Assembly: GCF_030142075.1 (NCBI RefSeq)
Contig: NZ_CP126241.1
Coordinates: forward strand, 2,356,001-2,420,000
Direction of reading: 5' to 3'
DNA: 64,000 bases
Origin: Arthrobacter sp. zg-Y20
GTDB lineage: Bacteria; Actinomycetota; Actinomycetes; Actinomycetales; Micrococcaceae
How positions within the stretch are numbered: the stretch's first letter is position 1; every line of letters starts with the position of its first letter. Shown here one piece after another: positions 26,094-34,147 of the stretch. A program made the translations under genes and the position numbers. The notes under the pieces were generated by a model that saw only the letters and a program-made list of their open reading frames with translations, was not told the DNA's origin and did no database searches.

Positions 26094-27515
26094 ATGCCAC
26101 AATCCGCCCTCCCGTCCAGCACCCAAGCGCCCGCCGGGGCTGCGGATTCCTCTGCGCCGCGGAAGATGCAGCCGCGCCACCTGGTGCTGATGAGCCTGGG
26201 CAGCGCCATCGGCACCGGATTATTTGTGGGTTCCGGCGCCGGCATTGCCGCTGCCGGACCGGCCGTGCTGATTTCCTTCCTGATCGCCGGCACCATGGTC
26301 ATCCTCATCATGCGGATGATGGGGGAAATGGCCGCCGCAGACCCCAGCAGCGGGGCCTTCTCGGTCTACGCCGAAAAGGCGCTCGGGCGGACCGCGGGCA
26401 CCACCGTCGGCTGGCTGTGGTGGTTCCAGATCGTGATCGTGATTGCCGCGGAAGCGACGGCGGCGGCGGCCATTACGGCGTCACTGGTCCCCGGCGTCGA
26501 ACAGTGGGTCCTGGCACTGGCCTTCATCATTGCCTTCACCGCGGTCAATCTGGCCGGGGCGGCAAGCCTGGGTGAATTCGAGTATTGGTTCGCGATCCTC
26601 AAGGTAGCCGCCATCATCATTTTCCTGGGCGTCGGAGTAGCGTTCATTGCGGGCTGGCTGCCCGGCGTGGCGTCCCCGGGAGTGGACAACCTCTTCAACA
26701 ACGGCGGGTTCATGCCCAACGGGATGACCGGCGTCGCCTCCGGGCTGCTGCTGGTGGTGTTCGCTTTCGGCGGCACCGAAATCATCACCATCGCCGCCGC
26801 AGACACTGAAGAACCGTCCAAAAACATCGCCGCCGCCATCAGCTCCGTGATCTGGCGGATCCTGGTCTTCTACATCGGCTCCGTGCTGGTGATGGTCACC
26901 GTCCTGCCCTGGGACAGTGAAGCGCTGAGCACCGGGCCGTTCGTGGCCGTGCTCCACGCTGCCAAGGTTCCCGGCGCCGATACCGTGATGGCAGTGGTGA
27001 TCGTGATCGCCCTGCTCTCGGCGATGAACGCCAACCTCTACGGTGCCTCGCGGATGGCCTACTCGCTGGGCGAGCGCGGACGGGCCCCGGCAGCCCTTGG
27101 CCGCCTGAGCTCCGGCGGCGTTCCCCGCCGGGCCGTCCTGGCCTCCGTGGCGTTCGGCTTTATAGGCGTGGTGCTGAACTATCTCTACCCGGACACCGTG
27201 CTGATGATCCTGCTCAACCTGGTGGGCTCCAGCTGCCTGGTGGTTTGGGGCATCTCAATTGTTTCCCAGATCATCCTGAGGCGCCGGGCCGACGCGGCCG
27301 GCACCGAACTGACCTTCAAAATGTGGGCGTTCCCGTGGCTGTCCTACTTTGCCCTGGCCCTGCTGGCAGGCATTGTGGTCCTTGGTTTCTTCGACGACGC
27401 CGTGCGCGTCCAGCTGCTCGCAACGGCGGGACTGAGCGCCGTGCTGGTCCTGCTGGCGTGGCGGTTCGAACAGCGCAGTGCCCGGCGCCGGCCGGCAGCC
27501 GGCCCGGCAGACTAG
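26094..27515 (+). CDS. Amino acid permease, APC superfamily
   Basis: A 473-residue, about 12-helix amino acid:cation symporter of the APC family (GabP/ProY/AroP-like). The start of the core (RHLVLMSLGSAIGTGLFVGSG) is the typical APC first helix with its GxG substrate loop, and FAFGGTEIITIAAADTEEP is the conserved helix-6 region. I start at ATG 26094 (MPQSALPS). The frame is open upstream to 26001, but that part lies over the control region and is not conserved in character. Regulation by the divergent Lrp protein is likely from position and operator-like repeats. The amino acid transported is not certain. Confidence 0.9.
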   Translation: MPQSALPSSTQAPAGAADSSAPRKMQPRHLVLMSLGSAIGTGLFVGSGAGIAAAGPAVLISFLIAGTMVILIMRMMGEMAAADPSSGAFSVYAEKALGRTAGTTVGWLWWFQIVIVIAAEATAAAAITASLVPGVEQWVLALAFIIAFTAVNLAGAASLGEFEYWFAILKVAAIIIFLGVGVAFIAGWLPGVASPGVDNLFNNGGFMPNGMTGVASGLLLVVFAFGGTEIITIAAADTEEPSKNIAAAISSVIWRILVFYIGSVLVMVTVLPWDSEALSTGPFVAVLHAAKVPGADTVMAVVIVIALLSAMNANLYGASRMAYSLGERGRAPAALGRLSSGGVPRRAVLASVAFGFIGVVLNYLYPDTVLMILLNLVGSSCLVVWGISIVSQIILRRRADAAGTELTFKMWAFPWLSYFALALLAGIVVLGFFDDAVRVQLLATAGLSAVLVLLAWRFEQRSARRRPAAGPAD

Positions 27516-27561
27516 CCCGGCAGCCTAGGATGCCGGGCCGGCTGCGTTCGGTCGGAACTGC

Positions 27562-27693
27562 CTAGCGGCCCTTGCGGCGCTTGGGCAGGAATTCGGACTC
27601 GACGGCGCTCTTCGCGCGTTTCTCGGCCCGCTTCTCCTTGAGTGCCTTGCCGTGCTTCTTGGAAGTGGATCCCTGCGGGGACTTTCCTGACAT
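27562..27693 (-). CDS. Small basic conserved protein, 43 aa
   Basis: A 43-residue, very basic protein (MSGKSPQGSTSKKHGKALKE then KRAEKRAKSAVESEFLPKRR and a KGR end). AGGAG lies six bases before the ATG. Its composition and motif KKHGKALKEKR resemble short Lys/Arg-rich proteins annotated as hypothetical across Micrococcales; I know no function for them. Nucleic acid or ribosome binding would fit the charge but is speculation. Confidence 0.65.
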   Translation of the reverse strand: MSGKSPQGSTSKKHGKALKEKRAEKRAKSAVESEFLPKRRKGR

Positions 27694-27854
27694 GTCCGGC
27701 TCCTAACTCACCATGGGATAGGTCCGTCGAACGTTACGCCCAATGCCGCCCGATTCCACCCCCTTCCCAATGAATGTGCTGTACGGGCACGGCGGGAGCA
27801 CGGCGGGACGCTTCCTGCGCAAACTGCCTAGGGTAAACGCGGCGCACGTCACAC

Positions 27855-27863
27855 ATTTGTACA
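27855..27863. promoter_or_regulatory. Possible Lrp half-site upstream of E1alpha
   Basis: ATTTGTACA is the reverse complement of the TGTACAAAT core found at 25937-25945. It is centred about 65 bases upstream of the predicted start of transcription at 27924, a position suited to activation. Confidence 0.35.
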
Positions 27864-27888
27864 GAGTGTGCAACGTTTGGCGGTAAGT

Positions 27889-27917
27889 TTGCTCAAGGTG
27901 TCGGGACACACTAGGTT
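27889..27917 (+). promoter_or_regulatory. Promoter of the 2-oxo acid dehydrogenase operon
   Basis: TTGCTC (27889-27894), a 17-base spacer and TAGGTT (27912-27917) form a well-spaced promoter. The -10 ends six bases before the ATG at 27924, so the mRNA probably begins at the start codon. Confidence 0.65.
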
Positions 27918-27923
27918 GCGGTT

Positions 27924-28949
27924 ATGGACACTACTCAGCAACCGGCAGCGCTGCCCGCGGACGAACTGCGCGAGCTCTACCGGCTCGTCACCGCCGTCCG
28001 GCAGCTGGACCTCGCTGCCATCGCCTGGCAGCGCCAGGGCATCATTCCCGGTTACGCACCCGAACTGGGACAGGAAGCGGCACAGGTGGGCAGCGCCTTC
28101 GCCATGGACCCGCAGCGGGACTTCATCTTCCCCACCTACCGGGAAATGGGCGTGGCCCTGACCCTGGGCGTAGATATGACCGCCTATATGTCCACCCACA
28201 AAGCCAGCTGGCACGGCGGACTGTATGACCCGGTGAAGACCAGGCTTGCGCCCATCCAGGCAGTGGTGGGCGGATCCGTGCTGCACGCCGTCGGCTGGGC
28301 CCACGGCCAGACCCTCTCGGGCGGGGATACCCGCGGCGTCGCCCTGACCTACTTCGGCGACGGTGCCAGCTCCCAGGGCGATGTCCACGAGGCCATGAAC
28401 TTTGCCGGTGTCCTGAAGGCGCCGGTGATCTTCTTCGTCCAGAACAACGGCTGGGCCATTTCGCTGCCTACCGAAGCACAGGTGGCCGGCGGAACCGTCG
28501 CCGCCCGCGCCGCCGGGTACGGCATGCGCGCCATCACGGTGGACGGCAACGATGCCGCCGCCGTCGTCCTGGCCACCCGTGAGGCCGCCGCCCATGCCCG
28601 CGCCGGACACGGCCCCGTCCTCATCGAAGCAATGACCTACCGCCGCGGCCCGCACTCCACCAGCGATGACCCCGGCCGCTACCGGAGCCTGGAGGAAGAA
28701 CGGCGCGACGCCGGCACGGACCCCGTCCAGTTGCTGGCGGACCGCCTCCTGGCAGAGGGCATCGCGGACTCCGACTTTCTGGACACCGCGCTTGCCGACG
28801 CGAAGGCCAATGCCGAACGCGTCCGGGAGGGCGTTGAAGCACTCGGCGTCCGGCCGGGCCGGGAAATGTTCGACTTCGTTTACGCCGAGCCCACTGAAGC
28901 ACTGAAGGCCCAGGCCCGTGCCTGGCGGGAGGAATCCGAACATGTCTGA
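27924..28949 (+). CDS. 2-oxo acid dehydrogenase E1 subunit alpha (branched-chain type)
   Basis: The alpha subunit of a thiamine-diphosphate dehydrogenase that decarboxylates a 2-oxo acid and transfers the acyl group to a lipoyl domain. The TPP motif is complete: GDG at 145-147 and NN at 174-175. YRRGPHSTSDDPGRYR is typical of branched-chain keto acid and Gram-positive pyruvate dehydrogenases. At 341 residues it is of normal size. The stop overlaps the start of the E1beta gene by eight bases. The physiological substrate (branched-chain keto acid, pyruvate or acetoin) is not settled by the sequence; the neighbouring Lrp regulator and amino acid permease favour branched-chain catabolism. Confidence 0.92.
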   Translation: MDTTQQPAALPADELRELYRLVTAVRQLDLAAIAWQRQGIIPGYAPELGQEAAQVGSAFAMDPQRDFIFPTYREMGVALTLGVDMTAYMSTHKASWHGGLYDPVKTRLAPIQAVVGGSVLHAVGWAHGQTLSGGDTRGVALTYFGDGASSQGDVHEAMNFAGVLKAPVIFFVQNNGWAISLPTEAQVAGGTVAARAAGYGMRAITVDGNDAAAVVLATREAAAHARAGHGPVLIEAMTYRRGPHSTSDDPGRYRSLEEERRDAGTDPVQLLADRLLAEGIADSDFLDTALADAKANAERVREGVEALGVRPGREMFDFVYAEPTEALKAQARAWREESEHV

Positions 28950-30048
28950 GCAGCTCACCGAGGCGACCGCTTCCTCCGATCTGGACGCTGCGGCAGCCAA
29001 CGCCGAAACCGCCGCCGCCACGAAGCAGTCCGCGCGGGCAGTACCCGTGCCCGCCGCCGACGGTCCGGTCCAGCACCTGTCCATGCAGCAGGCGCTGAAC
29101 CGGGCGCTGGCCGAAATCCTCGCCGGCGACCCCAAGGCACTGGTCCTCGGTGAGGACGTGGGCCGGCTGGGCGGAGTTTTCCGCATCACTGACGGCCTGC
29201 AGCAGCGCTTCGGCGCCGAACGGGTCTTCGACACCCCGCTGGCCGAATCCGGCATCCTGGGCATGTCCGTGGGCCTGGCCATGGCCGGCTTCCACCCGAT
29301 CCCCGAGGTGCAGTTCGACGGATTCGCGTACCCGGCGGTGAACCAGATCATCACCCAGCTGGCCCGGATGAATTACCGCAGCCGCGGCACCATGCCCATG
29401 CCGGTGACACTCCGGGTTCCCAGCTTCGGCGGCATCCGTGCGCCCGAACACCACGGTGAGTCCCTGGAAGCGCTGTTCGCGCACGTTCCCGGGCTCAAGG
29501 TGGTCTCCCCCTCCAGCCCGCACGAGGCCTACCACCTGCTCAAGCACTCGGTAGCGGTGCCGGATCCGGTGATCTTCATGGAACCCAAGTCCCGATACTG
29601 GCAGAAGGGCGACGTGTACCTGGACGACGCCGGCGCCGTCGAAGGTGCGAAGGTGGTCCGCCCGGGCAAGCACGTCACACTGGTGGCATGGGGCGCCATG
29701 GTGGCCCGGTGCCTGCAGGTCGCGGAACTGGCAGCGGAGGACGGCATCGAGGTGGAGGTCCTGGACCTGCGCTGGCTCAAGCCGATCGACGCCGCCGCCC
29801 TGGCCGAATCCGTGGGCCGGACCCGGCGCGCCGTCATCGTGCATGAGGCACCCCTGACCTCCGGGCTGGGCGCCGAGGTGGCCGCACTGATCACCGAACA
29901 TTGCTTCGACACCCTGCGCGCCCCGGTTGGGCGGGTCACCGGATTCGACGTACCGTATCCGTCAGGAGACCTTGAAGACGAATACATCCCGAACATTGAC
30001 CGCATCCTGTTCGGGATCCAGCGAGTATTGGAGTACCGGCGTGGCTGA
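28942..30048 (+). CDS. 2-oxo acid dehydrogenase E1 subunit beta
   Basis: The beta subunit that completes the E1 heterotetramer. From ATG 28942 (MSEQLTEA), preceded by GGGAGGAA, it has 368 residues. A 45-residue Ala-rich N-terminal extension precedes the conserved core at MQQALNRALAEILAGDPKAL. Conserved stretches are VLGEDVGRLGGVFRIT, FDTPLAESGILG, FDGFAYPAVNQI and VSPSSPHEAYHLLKHSV. An in-frame start eight codons upstream lies inside the E1alpha gene and is not favoured. Its stop overlaps the lipoyl-protein start by eight bases, so translation is tightly coupled. Confidence 0.93.
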   Translation: MSEQLTEATASSDLDAAAANAETAAATKQSARAVPVPAADGPVQHLSMQQALNRALAEILAGDPKALVLGEDVGRLGGVFRITDGLQQRFGAERVFDTPLAESGILGMSVGLAMAGFHPIPEVQFDGFAYPAVNQIITQLARMNYRSRGTMPMPVTLRVPSFGGIRAPEHHGESLEALFAHVPGLKVVSPSSPHEAYHLLKHSVAVPDPVIFMEPKSRYWQKGDVYLDDAGAVEGAKVVRPGKHVTLVAWGAMVARCLQVAELAAEDGIEVEVLDLRWLKPIDAAALAESVGRTRRAVIVHEAPLTSGLGAEVAALITEHCFDTLRAPVGRVTGFDVPYPSGDLEDEYIPNIDRILFGIQRVLEYRRG

Positions 30049-30370
30049 AATTTCCTTTCCCCTTCCCGACCTCGGCGAGGGGCTGATTGAGGCCACAGTG
30101 CTGGAATGGCTGGTGGCTGAAGGCGACCAGGTGGAGCGCAACCAGCCGCTGGTGGAGGTGGAAACCACCAAGTCCGCGGTGGAACTGCCCTCCCCGCAGG
30201 CCGGCAAAGTTGCCCGGATCTACGGTGGGCCCGGCGAGAAGATCAACGTTGGCGAGCCGCTCATTGTGTTCGAGGTGCCCGACAACACCGCCGGCATTGT
30301 CGGCACCGTGCCGCAGGAAGCGCCCGCGCGCCGCCGGGTACGGCTCACGGCCGCCCTGGACGAGGACTAG
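30041..30370 (+). CDS. Stand-alone lipoyl-domain protein (E2 N-terminal part only)
   Basis: A 109-residue protein that is essentially one lipoyl domain, beginning ISFPLPDLGEG, with the lipoylated Lys44 in VETTKSAVEL. After residue 85 only a short basic/acidic tail follows. The E3-binding domain and the catalytic acyltransferase domain of a normal 400-500 residue E2 are missing. The GTG start at 30041 overlaps the E1beta stop by eight bases. The next gene starts four bases after the TAG, in another frame, and encodes an alpha/beta hydrolase. Lipoyl domain plus alpha/beta hydrolase is the composition of AcoC-type E2 proteins of acetoin dehydrogenase, so this looks like a split version. Confidence 0.88.
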   Translation: MAEISFPLPDLGEGLIEATVLEWLVAEGDQVERNQPLVEVETTKSAVELPSPQAGKVARIYGGPGEKINVGEPLIVFEVPDNTAGIVGTVPQEAPARRRVRLTAALDED

Positions 30371-30374
30371 GCCC

Positions 30375-31187
30375 GTGTCCGGCTACGGTTCCCTGGTGGA
30401 AGGCACCGACCCCCGGCTGGACGTCCGGGAGTTCCCGGGCACCGACGGCGGCGCCGCTGCCGACGCCGGTCTGCGCCCGGTGCTGCTGCTGCACGGCTTC
30501 GCCTCCAACTCCCAGCTGAATTGGCACGACGCGGGGTGGGTCAGCGCCCTGGTTGCGGCCGGACGGCGGGTCATCACCGTTGACTTGCCCGGCCACGGAG
30601 CCAGCGCCGCCCCGGCCGACCTGGATTCCTACCGGCCCAGCCGTATCCGTGCTGACCTGCTCCAGGTGGCCCAGGACGCAGGCGTCCGCCCCCTCGCCGA
30701 CGGCGACCCGGCCAGCGGGCTGGACGTGGTGGGCTATTCGCTCGGATCCCGGCTGGCCTGGGAATTCGGGGCAACCCAACCCGAACTGGTGCACCGGATG
30801 GTGCTGGGCGGTCCGGGCAGTGCAGACCCGCTGGCGGAATTCGACCTGGACGCTGCGCGGGAAGCGGCAGCAGGGGGCGCGCCGGTAGCGGATCCCCGTA
30901 CCGCAGAACTGCTCCGGATGGCGCAGCTGGTGCCCGGAAACAACCTCGCCGCACTGTTCCGGATGGTCGAGGCCATCAAGGAGGAACCGTTCAACCCCGA
31001 GGCGGCTGTGCCGGCCATGCCGCTGCTGCTGGTCGCCGGAGACCGTGACGACCTTGCTGCCACGGCACCGGAGCTGGCGGCGCTGAGCGGCCGGGCCGAA
31101 CTGCTGGAACTGCCGGCGCGCACCCATGCGAATGCGGTCACCTCGCGCGCTTTCAAGAGCGCAGCTCTGGACTTCCTCAAGGGGTAG
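30375..31187 (+). CDS. Alpha/beta hydrolase linked to the lipoyl protein
   Basis: A 270-residue alpha/beta hydrolase with an intact triad: nucleophile Ser122 in GYSLG (120-124), acid near Asp223 or Asp225 (AGDRDD) and His251 (ARTHANA). The oxyanion strand LLLHGFASNS is at 37-46. The start is taken as GTG 30375, four bases after the lipoyl-protein stop. Position and fold match the C-terminal half of AcoC-like acetyltransferases, where this fold replaces the usual E2 core. It may take the acyl group from the lipoyl domain or hydrolyse an acyl thioester; alternatively it is an unrelated hydrolase that only shares the operon. Confidence 0.85.
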   Translation: MSGYGSLVEGTDPRLDVREFPGTDGGAAADAGLRPVLLLHGFASNSQLNWHDAGWVSALVAAGRRVITVDLPGHGASAAPADLDSYRPSRIRADLLQVAQDAGVRPLADGDPASGLDVVGYSLGSRLAWEFGATQPELVHRMVLGGPGSADPLAEFDLDAAREAAAGGAPVADPRTAELLRMAQLVPGNNLAALFRMVEAIKEEPFNPEAAVPAMPLLLVAGDRDDLAATAPELAALSGRAELLELPARTHANAVTSRAFKSAALDFLKG

Positions 31188-31381
31188 CCCGCTGTAGCCA
31201 CCCCCAGCCGGGGCGCGGCGCGGCCATATTACGAGTTGGTCACGTCCATTCGAATATGCCCGGATTGCGGCCTGTCGCGGGCTAGGATGGAACGGCTAGT
31301 GGGCTAGCCTGAGATTAATCAGCCTGCTGATGGTTTGAGGCTTGTTCCCGCTTTCACTTTCACGCTCAAGGGAGGACACCC

Positions 31382-32359
31382 ATGGATGTACTCCTAGGGC
31401 ACCGATACCGCACCACCGAACTCATTGGCTCCGGGGGTGCCGCCTCGGTGTACCGTGCCGTGGATGAGAACCTGGGGCGCGAAGTGGCCGTCAAACTCTT
31501 TGCAGTCTCGGTCAACGAGGATGATGAAACCCGCCGCCAGCAAACCGAGATGCAACTGCTTGCCACCCTGAACCATCCCGGACTGGTGACGCTTCTCGAT
31601 GCCGGCATCAGCGTGGACGACGAGGGCCGGGCAGCAAGCTATCTGGTGATGGAACTGGTGGACGGCCCCGACCTGCGCGGAAAGCTCAAGGAGGGCCCGC
31701 TCTCCTCCTCGGCTACGGCTGCCCTCGGCGCCGACCTGGCCGATGCCCTGAACTATGTGCACAGCAACGGCGTCATTCACCGCGACGTGAAGCCGGCCAA
31801 CATCCTGCTCTTTCCGCAGGAGGACCAGGACACCCGGCTATACCCCCGGCTGACCGACTTCGGAATTGCGAGGATGGTCGAGGCCACTGTGGCCACCGCG
31901 CACGGCGCGACCATCGGCACGGCCAACTACCTCAGCCCGGAACAGGCACAGGGCGCCGCTGTGGACCCCCGCACGGACATCTACTCCCTTGGCCTGGTGC
32001 TGCTGGAATGCCTGACCGGAGAAAAGGCCTTCCCGGGCCCCATCGTGGAGGCCGCCGTGGCCCGCCTCCTTCGTGACCCCGCGATTCCCGAGTCGGTAGG
32101 GCCCGAGTGGACGGAAATCCTGCGGGCCATGACCTCCCGGCTGGTCGATGCCCGTCCCGAAGCCCACGAGGTGGCCCTGACGCTGCGGAACCTGGCATCC
32201 GAAGCCTTCCTGTTGGACGGACCAGATCTTCCCTCGCCTGCCGCAGTCGAGACAGCTTTGCGTGAACCGGTCACCGGTGAATCCGGAAGCACAGGCGGGA
32301 TCACCACCGGCAACATCTACATTCCCGCCCCTCCGGCCCACGCTCCCAGCCTCGGGTAG
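31382..32359 (+). CDS. Soluble Hanks-type Ser/Thr protein kinase
   Basis: A 325-residue eukaryotic-like kinase without a membrane segment or PASTA domains. The kinase domain fills about residues 8-270: GSGGAASVYRA glycine loop, catalytic Lys38 (VAVK), HRDVKPAN with Asp135, DFG at 159-161, and SPE at 185-187 in place of APE. The C-terminal 50 residues are Pro/Gly/Thr-rich and may be a phosphorylation tail. AGGGAGGA precedes the ATG, with a leader of up to about 90 bases. No phosphatase or obvious substrate gene is adjacent. All catalytic residues are present, so it should be active. Confidence 0.92.
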   Translation: MDVLLGHRYRTTELIGSGGAASVYRAVDENLGREVAVKLFAVSVNEDDETRRQQTEMQLLATLNHPGLVTLLDAGISVDDEGRAASYLVMELVDGPDLRGKLKEGPLSSSATAALGADLADALNYVHSNGVIHRDVKPANILLFPQEDQDTRLYPRLTDFGIARMVEATVATAHGATIGTANYLSPEQAQGAAVDPRTDIYSLGLVLLECLTGEKAFPGPIVEAAVARLLRDPAIPESVGPEWTEILRAMTSRLVDARPEAHEVALTLRNLASEAFLLDGPDLPSPAAVETALREPVTGESGSTGGITTGNIYIPAPPAHAPSLG

Positions 32360-32375
32360 GAAAGCACACCACAGC

Positions 32376-32409
32376 AAAACGGACCGGCCCTTCGGGGCCG
32401 GTCCGTTTG
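32376..32409. terminator. Terminator between kinase and acidic small protein
   Basis: AAAACGGACCGGCCC pairs with GGGCCGGTCCGTTT around TTCG. It is usable from either strand for the two convergent genes. Confidence 0.88.
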
Positions 32410-32423
32410 TCCAAGAGACTCGC

Positions 32424-32591
32424 TTATTTGCCGTCGTCGGCTGCTTCGTCTTCTTCGGGCTCAAAGTTGGAGGCTTCGTTGGTGCTCCCAGCGGCAATAC
32501 CGTCCTCGCTCTGCGGGATGGTGCCTTCGGGTCCCTGTGATCCTGTCTCCTGCTGATCCCCCCGGCCGGCGTCCTTTTCGGTATTTCCCAT
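32424..32591 (-). CDS. Small acidic hypothetical protein, 55 aa
   Basis: A 55-residue highly acidic protein (MGNTEKDAGRGDQQETG at the start, FEPEEDEAADDGK at the end). AAGGAG lies seven bases before the ATG, an excellent ribosome site, which is why I call it a gene. It has no hydrophobic segment or Cys and is probably disordered. Function unknown. It lies between the convergent kinase and the MFS gene downstream of a short spacer. Confidence 0.65.
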   Translation of the reverse strand: MGNTEKDAGRGDQQETGSQGPEGTIPQSEDGIAAGSTNEASNFEPEEDEAADDGK

Positions 32592-32672
32592 CGTATTTCT
32601 CCTTAGTGGTGCTCGCGGGACTACTTATCCGATACTAGGCCAACCGTGGCGCACCCGACACCTGCGGGTGGT

Positions 32673-34010
32673 TCAAGCTGCGGCTTTGCGGCGGGCCGCT
32701 GCTGCCCGCGAGGCAACCAAGCTGAGCAGCAGCAGTGTTGCGGCCGCGGCCGTCGGAACAATGAACGCGTGGCCGTAGCCGAAGGAATCGGCCAGCCGGC
32801 CGGAAACCGCCGAGCCCAGCGCCGTTCCGGTTACCACCCCGCTGGCCAGCATGGTCATGACAGTGCCCATCAGTTCGCGCGGGGCCACAATGGCGCCGAT
32901 ACCGAAAATACTCACCATGGTGGGCCCCACCGGGATGCCCAGGACCAGCAGGACCACCAGCATGGTGGCGATGTCGGCGGGCAGGAACAGCAACAGGGAA
33001 AAGGCGGTCATAGCTGCCGCGCATAGCATCCAGCGGGCCGCCGGTCCGAAACGCTCCGGCCAGAAGGCTACGGACAGGGCTGCCACGGCGGAACTGAGTC
33101 CCATCACGGCGTACAGCAGTCCGGCGGAGGACGCTACGCCGAAGCTTCCGGCAAAGGCCGTCAGGCTGGTCTGGGTCGATCCGAAGAAGGTCCCCATGGC
33201 GACCATGCCCAGGACGGGCAGCATAATGACCAGCCACTGCGTCTTCGGGCGGGTGACCCCCGGTGCTGTGGAAGCGGCGGCACCGGCGGGGGCTGCGGCG
33301 TTGCCCTTGCGGGAGGCCGGGCGGCGGGAGGCCGGGACCACGGATTCCACCGTCCGGTGGACGGCGAAGGCCGAGACCATCCCGGCTGTGAGCACGGCTG
33401 CCAGCGCCAGCGGCAGCCACGGGGCGACGGCTGCCGCGAGCAGGCCCACCAGCGCCGGTCCAAGCACGAAGGTGAGCTCATCGGCGGTCCCTTCGTAGGA
33501 GAGCGCAGTGTCCATCTCGCGTCCCTGCGGGCGGCCGGCGGTCATGGCCATCCAGCGGACCCGGGCCATGGGCCCGACCTGCGGGCAGGAGGCACCCATA
33601 AAGAACGCAGCGGCCAGCATCCAGAACGCTGCACCGGACGGTTCGAGCAGGGCGGCAGAGAGCAGGAACAGCCCGATGGCCACCGGGTTCAGCACCGCAG
33701 TAGACAACAGGACGGGACGCTGGCCGATCCGGTCGGCCAGGTACCCCAGCAGCGGGGCTCCGGTTGCGGAACCGATTCCGACGCCGCCGGCGGCGAACCC
33801 GCCCAGCGCATAGGAACCGGATACTTCGGTGATCAGGGTCAGGGCGCCCACGGTCAGCATGGCCAGCGGCAGGCGGGCAAGGAAACCGATGGTGAAGAAG
33901 GAACGTCCGGCCAGGGCAAAAATCGCCTGGTAGCGGCCCGTTTCCGGGGCGGGCACCGGCTTGGCTGCGCCGGGGTGTGAGGGGTCGGAAGAGGAACTGT
34001 TGTGGGTCAT
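32673..34010 (-). CDS. MFS transporter, 12-helix type
   Basis: A 445-residue major facilitator with about 12 helices. The loop between helices 2 and 3 carries LGYLADRIGQRPVLLS, the motif A of the family, and a charged central loop (about 215-240) separates the halves. I start at ATG 34010 (MTHNSSSS). The frame is open 28 codons further upstream, but the extension is not membrane-like. No ribosome site is seen; TTGGAT lies eight bases before the ATG, so a leaderless start is possible. The substrate is unknown. Confidence 0.85.
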   Translation of the reverse strand: MTHNSSSSDPSHPGAAKPVPAPETGRYQAIFALAGRSFFTIGFLARLPLAMLTVGALTLITEVSGSYALGGFAAGGVGIGSATGAPLLGYLADRIGQRPVLLSTAVLNPVAIGLFLLSAALLEPSGAAFWMLAAAFFMGASCPQVGPMARVRWMAMTAGRPQGREMDTALSYEGTADELTFVLGPALVGLLAAAVAPWLPLALAAVLTAGMVSAFAVHRTVESVVPASRRPASRKGNAAAPAGAAASTAPGVTRPKTQWLVIMLPVLGMVAMGTFFGSTQTSLTAFAGSFGVASSAGLLYAVMGLSSAVAALSVAFWPERFGPAARWMLCAAAMTAFSLLLFLPADIATMLVVLLVLGIPVGPTMVSIFGIGAIVAPRELMGTVMTMLASGVVTGTALGSAVSGRLADSFGYGHAFIVPTAAAATLLLLSLVASRAAAARRKAAA

Positions 34011-34147
34011 GGTGCGGTATCCAAGTACGTCGAACCGCACACCGTCCCCCCTCCCGGTGCGCACAACCCTTGTTACTAGCGCGATTTTACCCACGCCGGG
34101 GCGTGCTGCCTAACCGGCGGCCCACGCAACGGATGCCGCCGGGCGGA

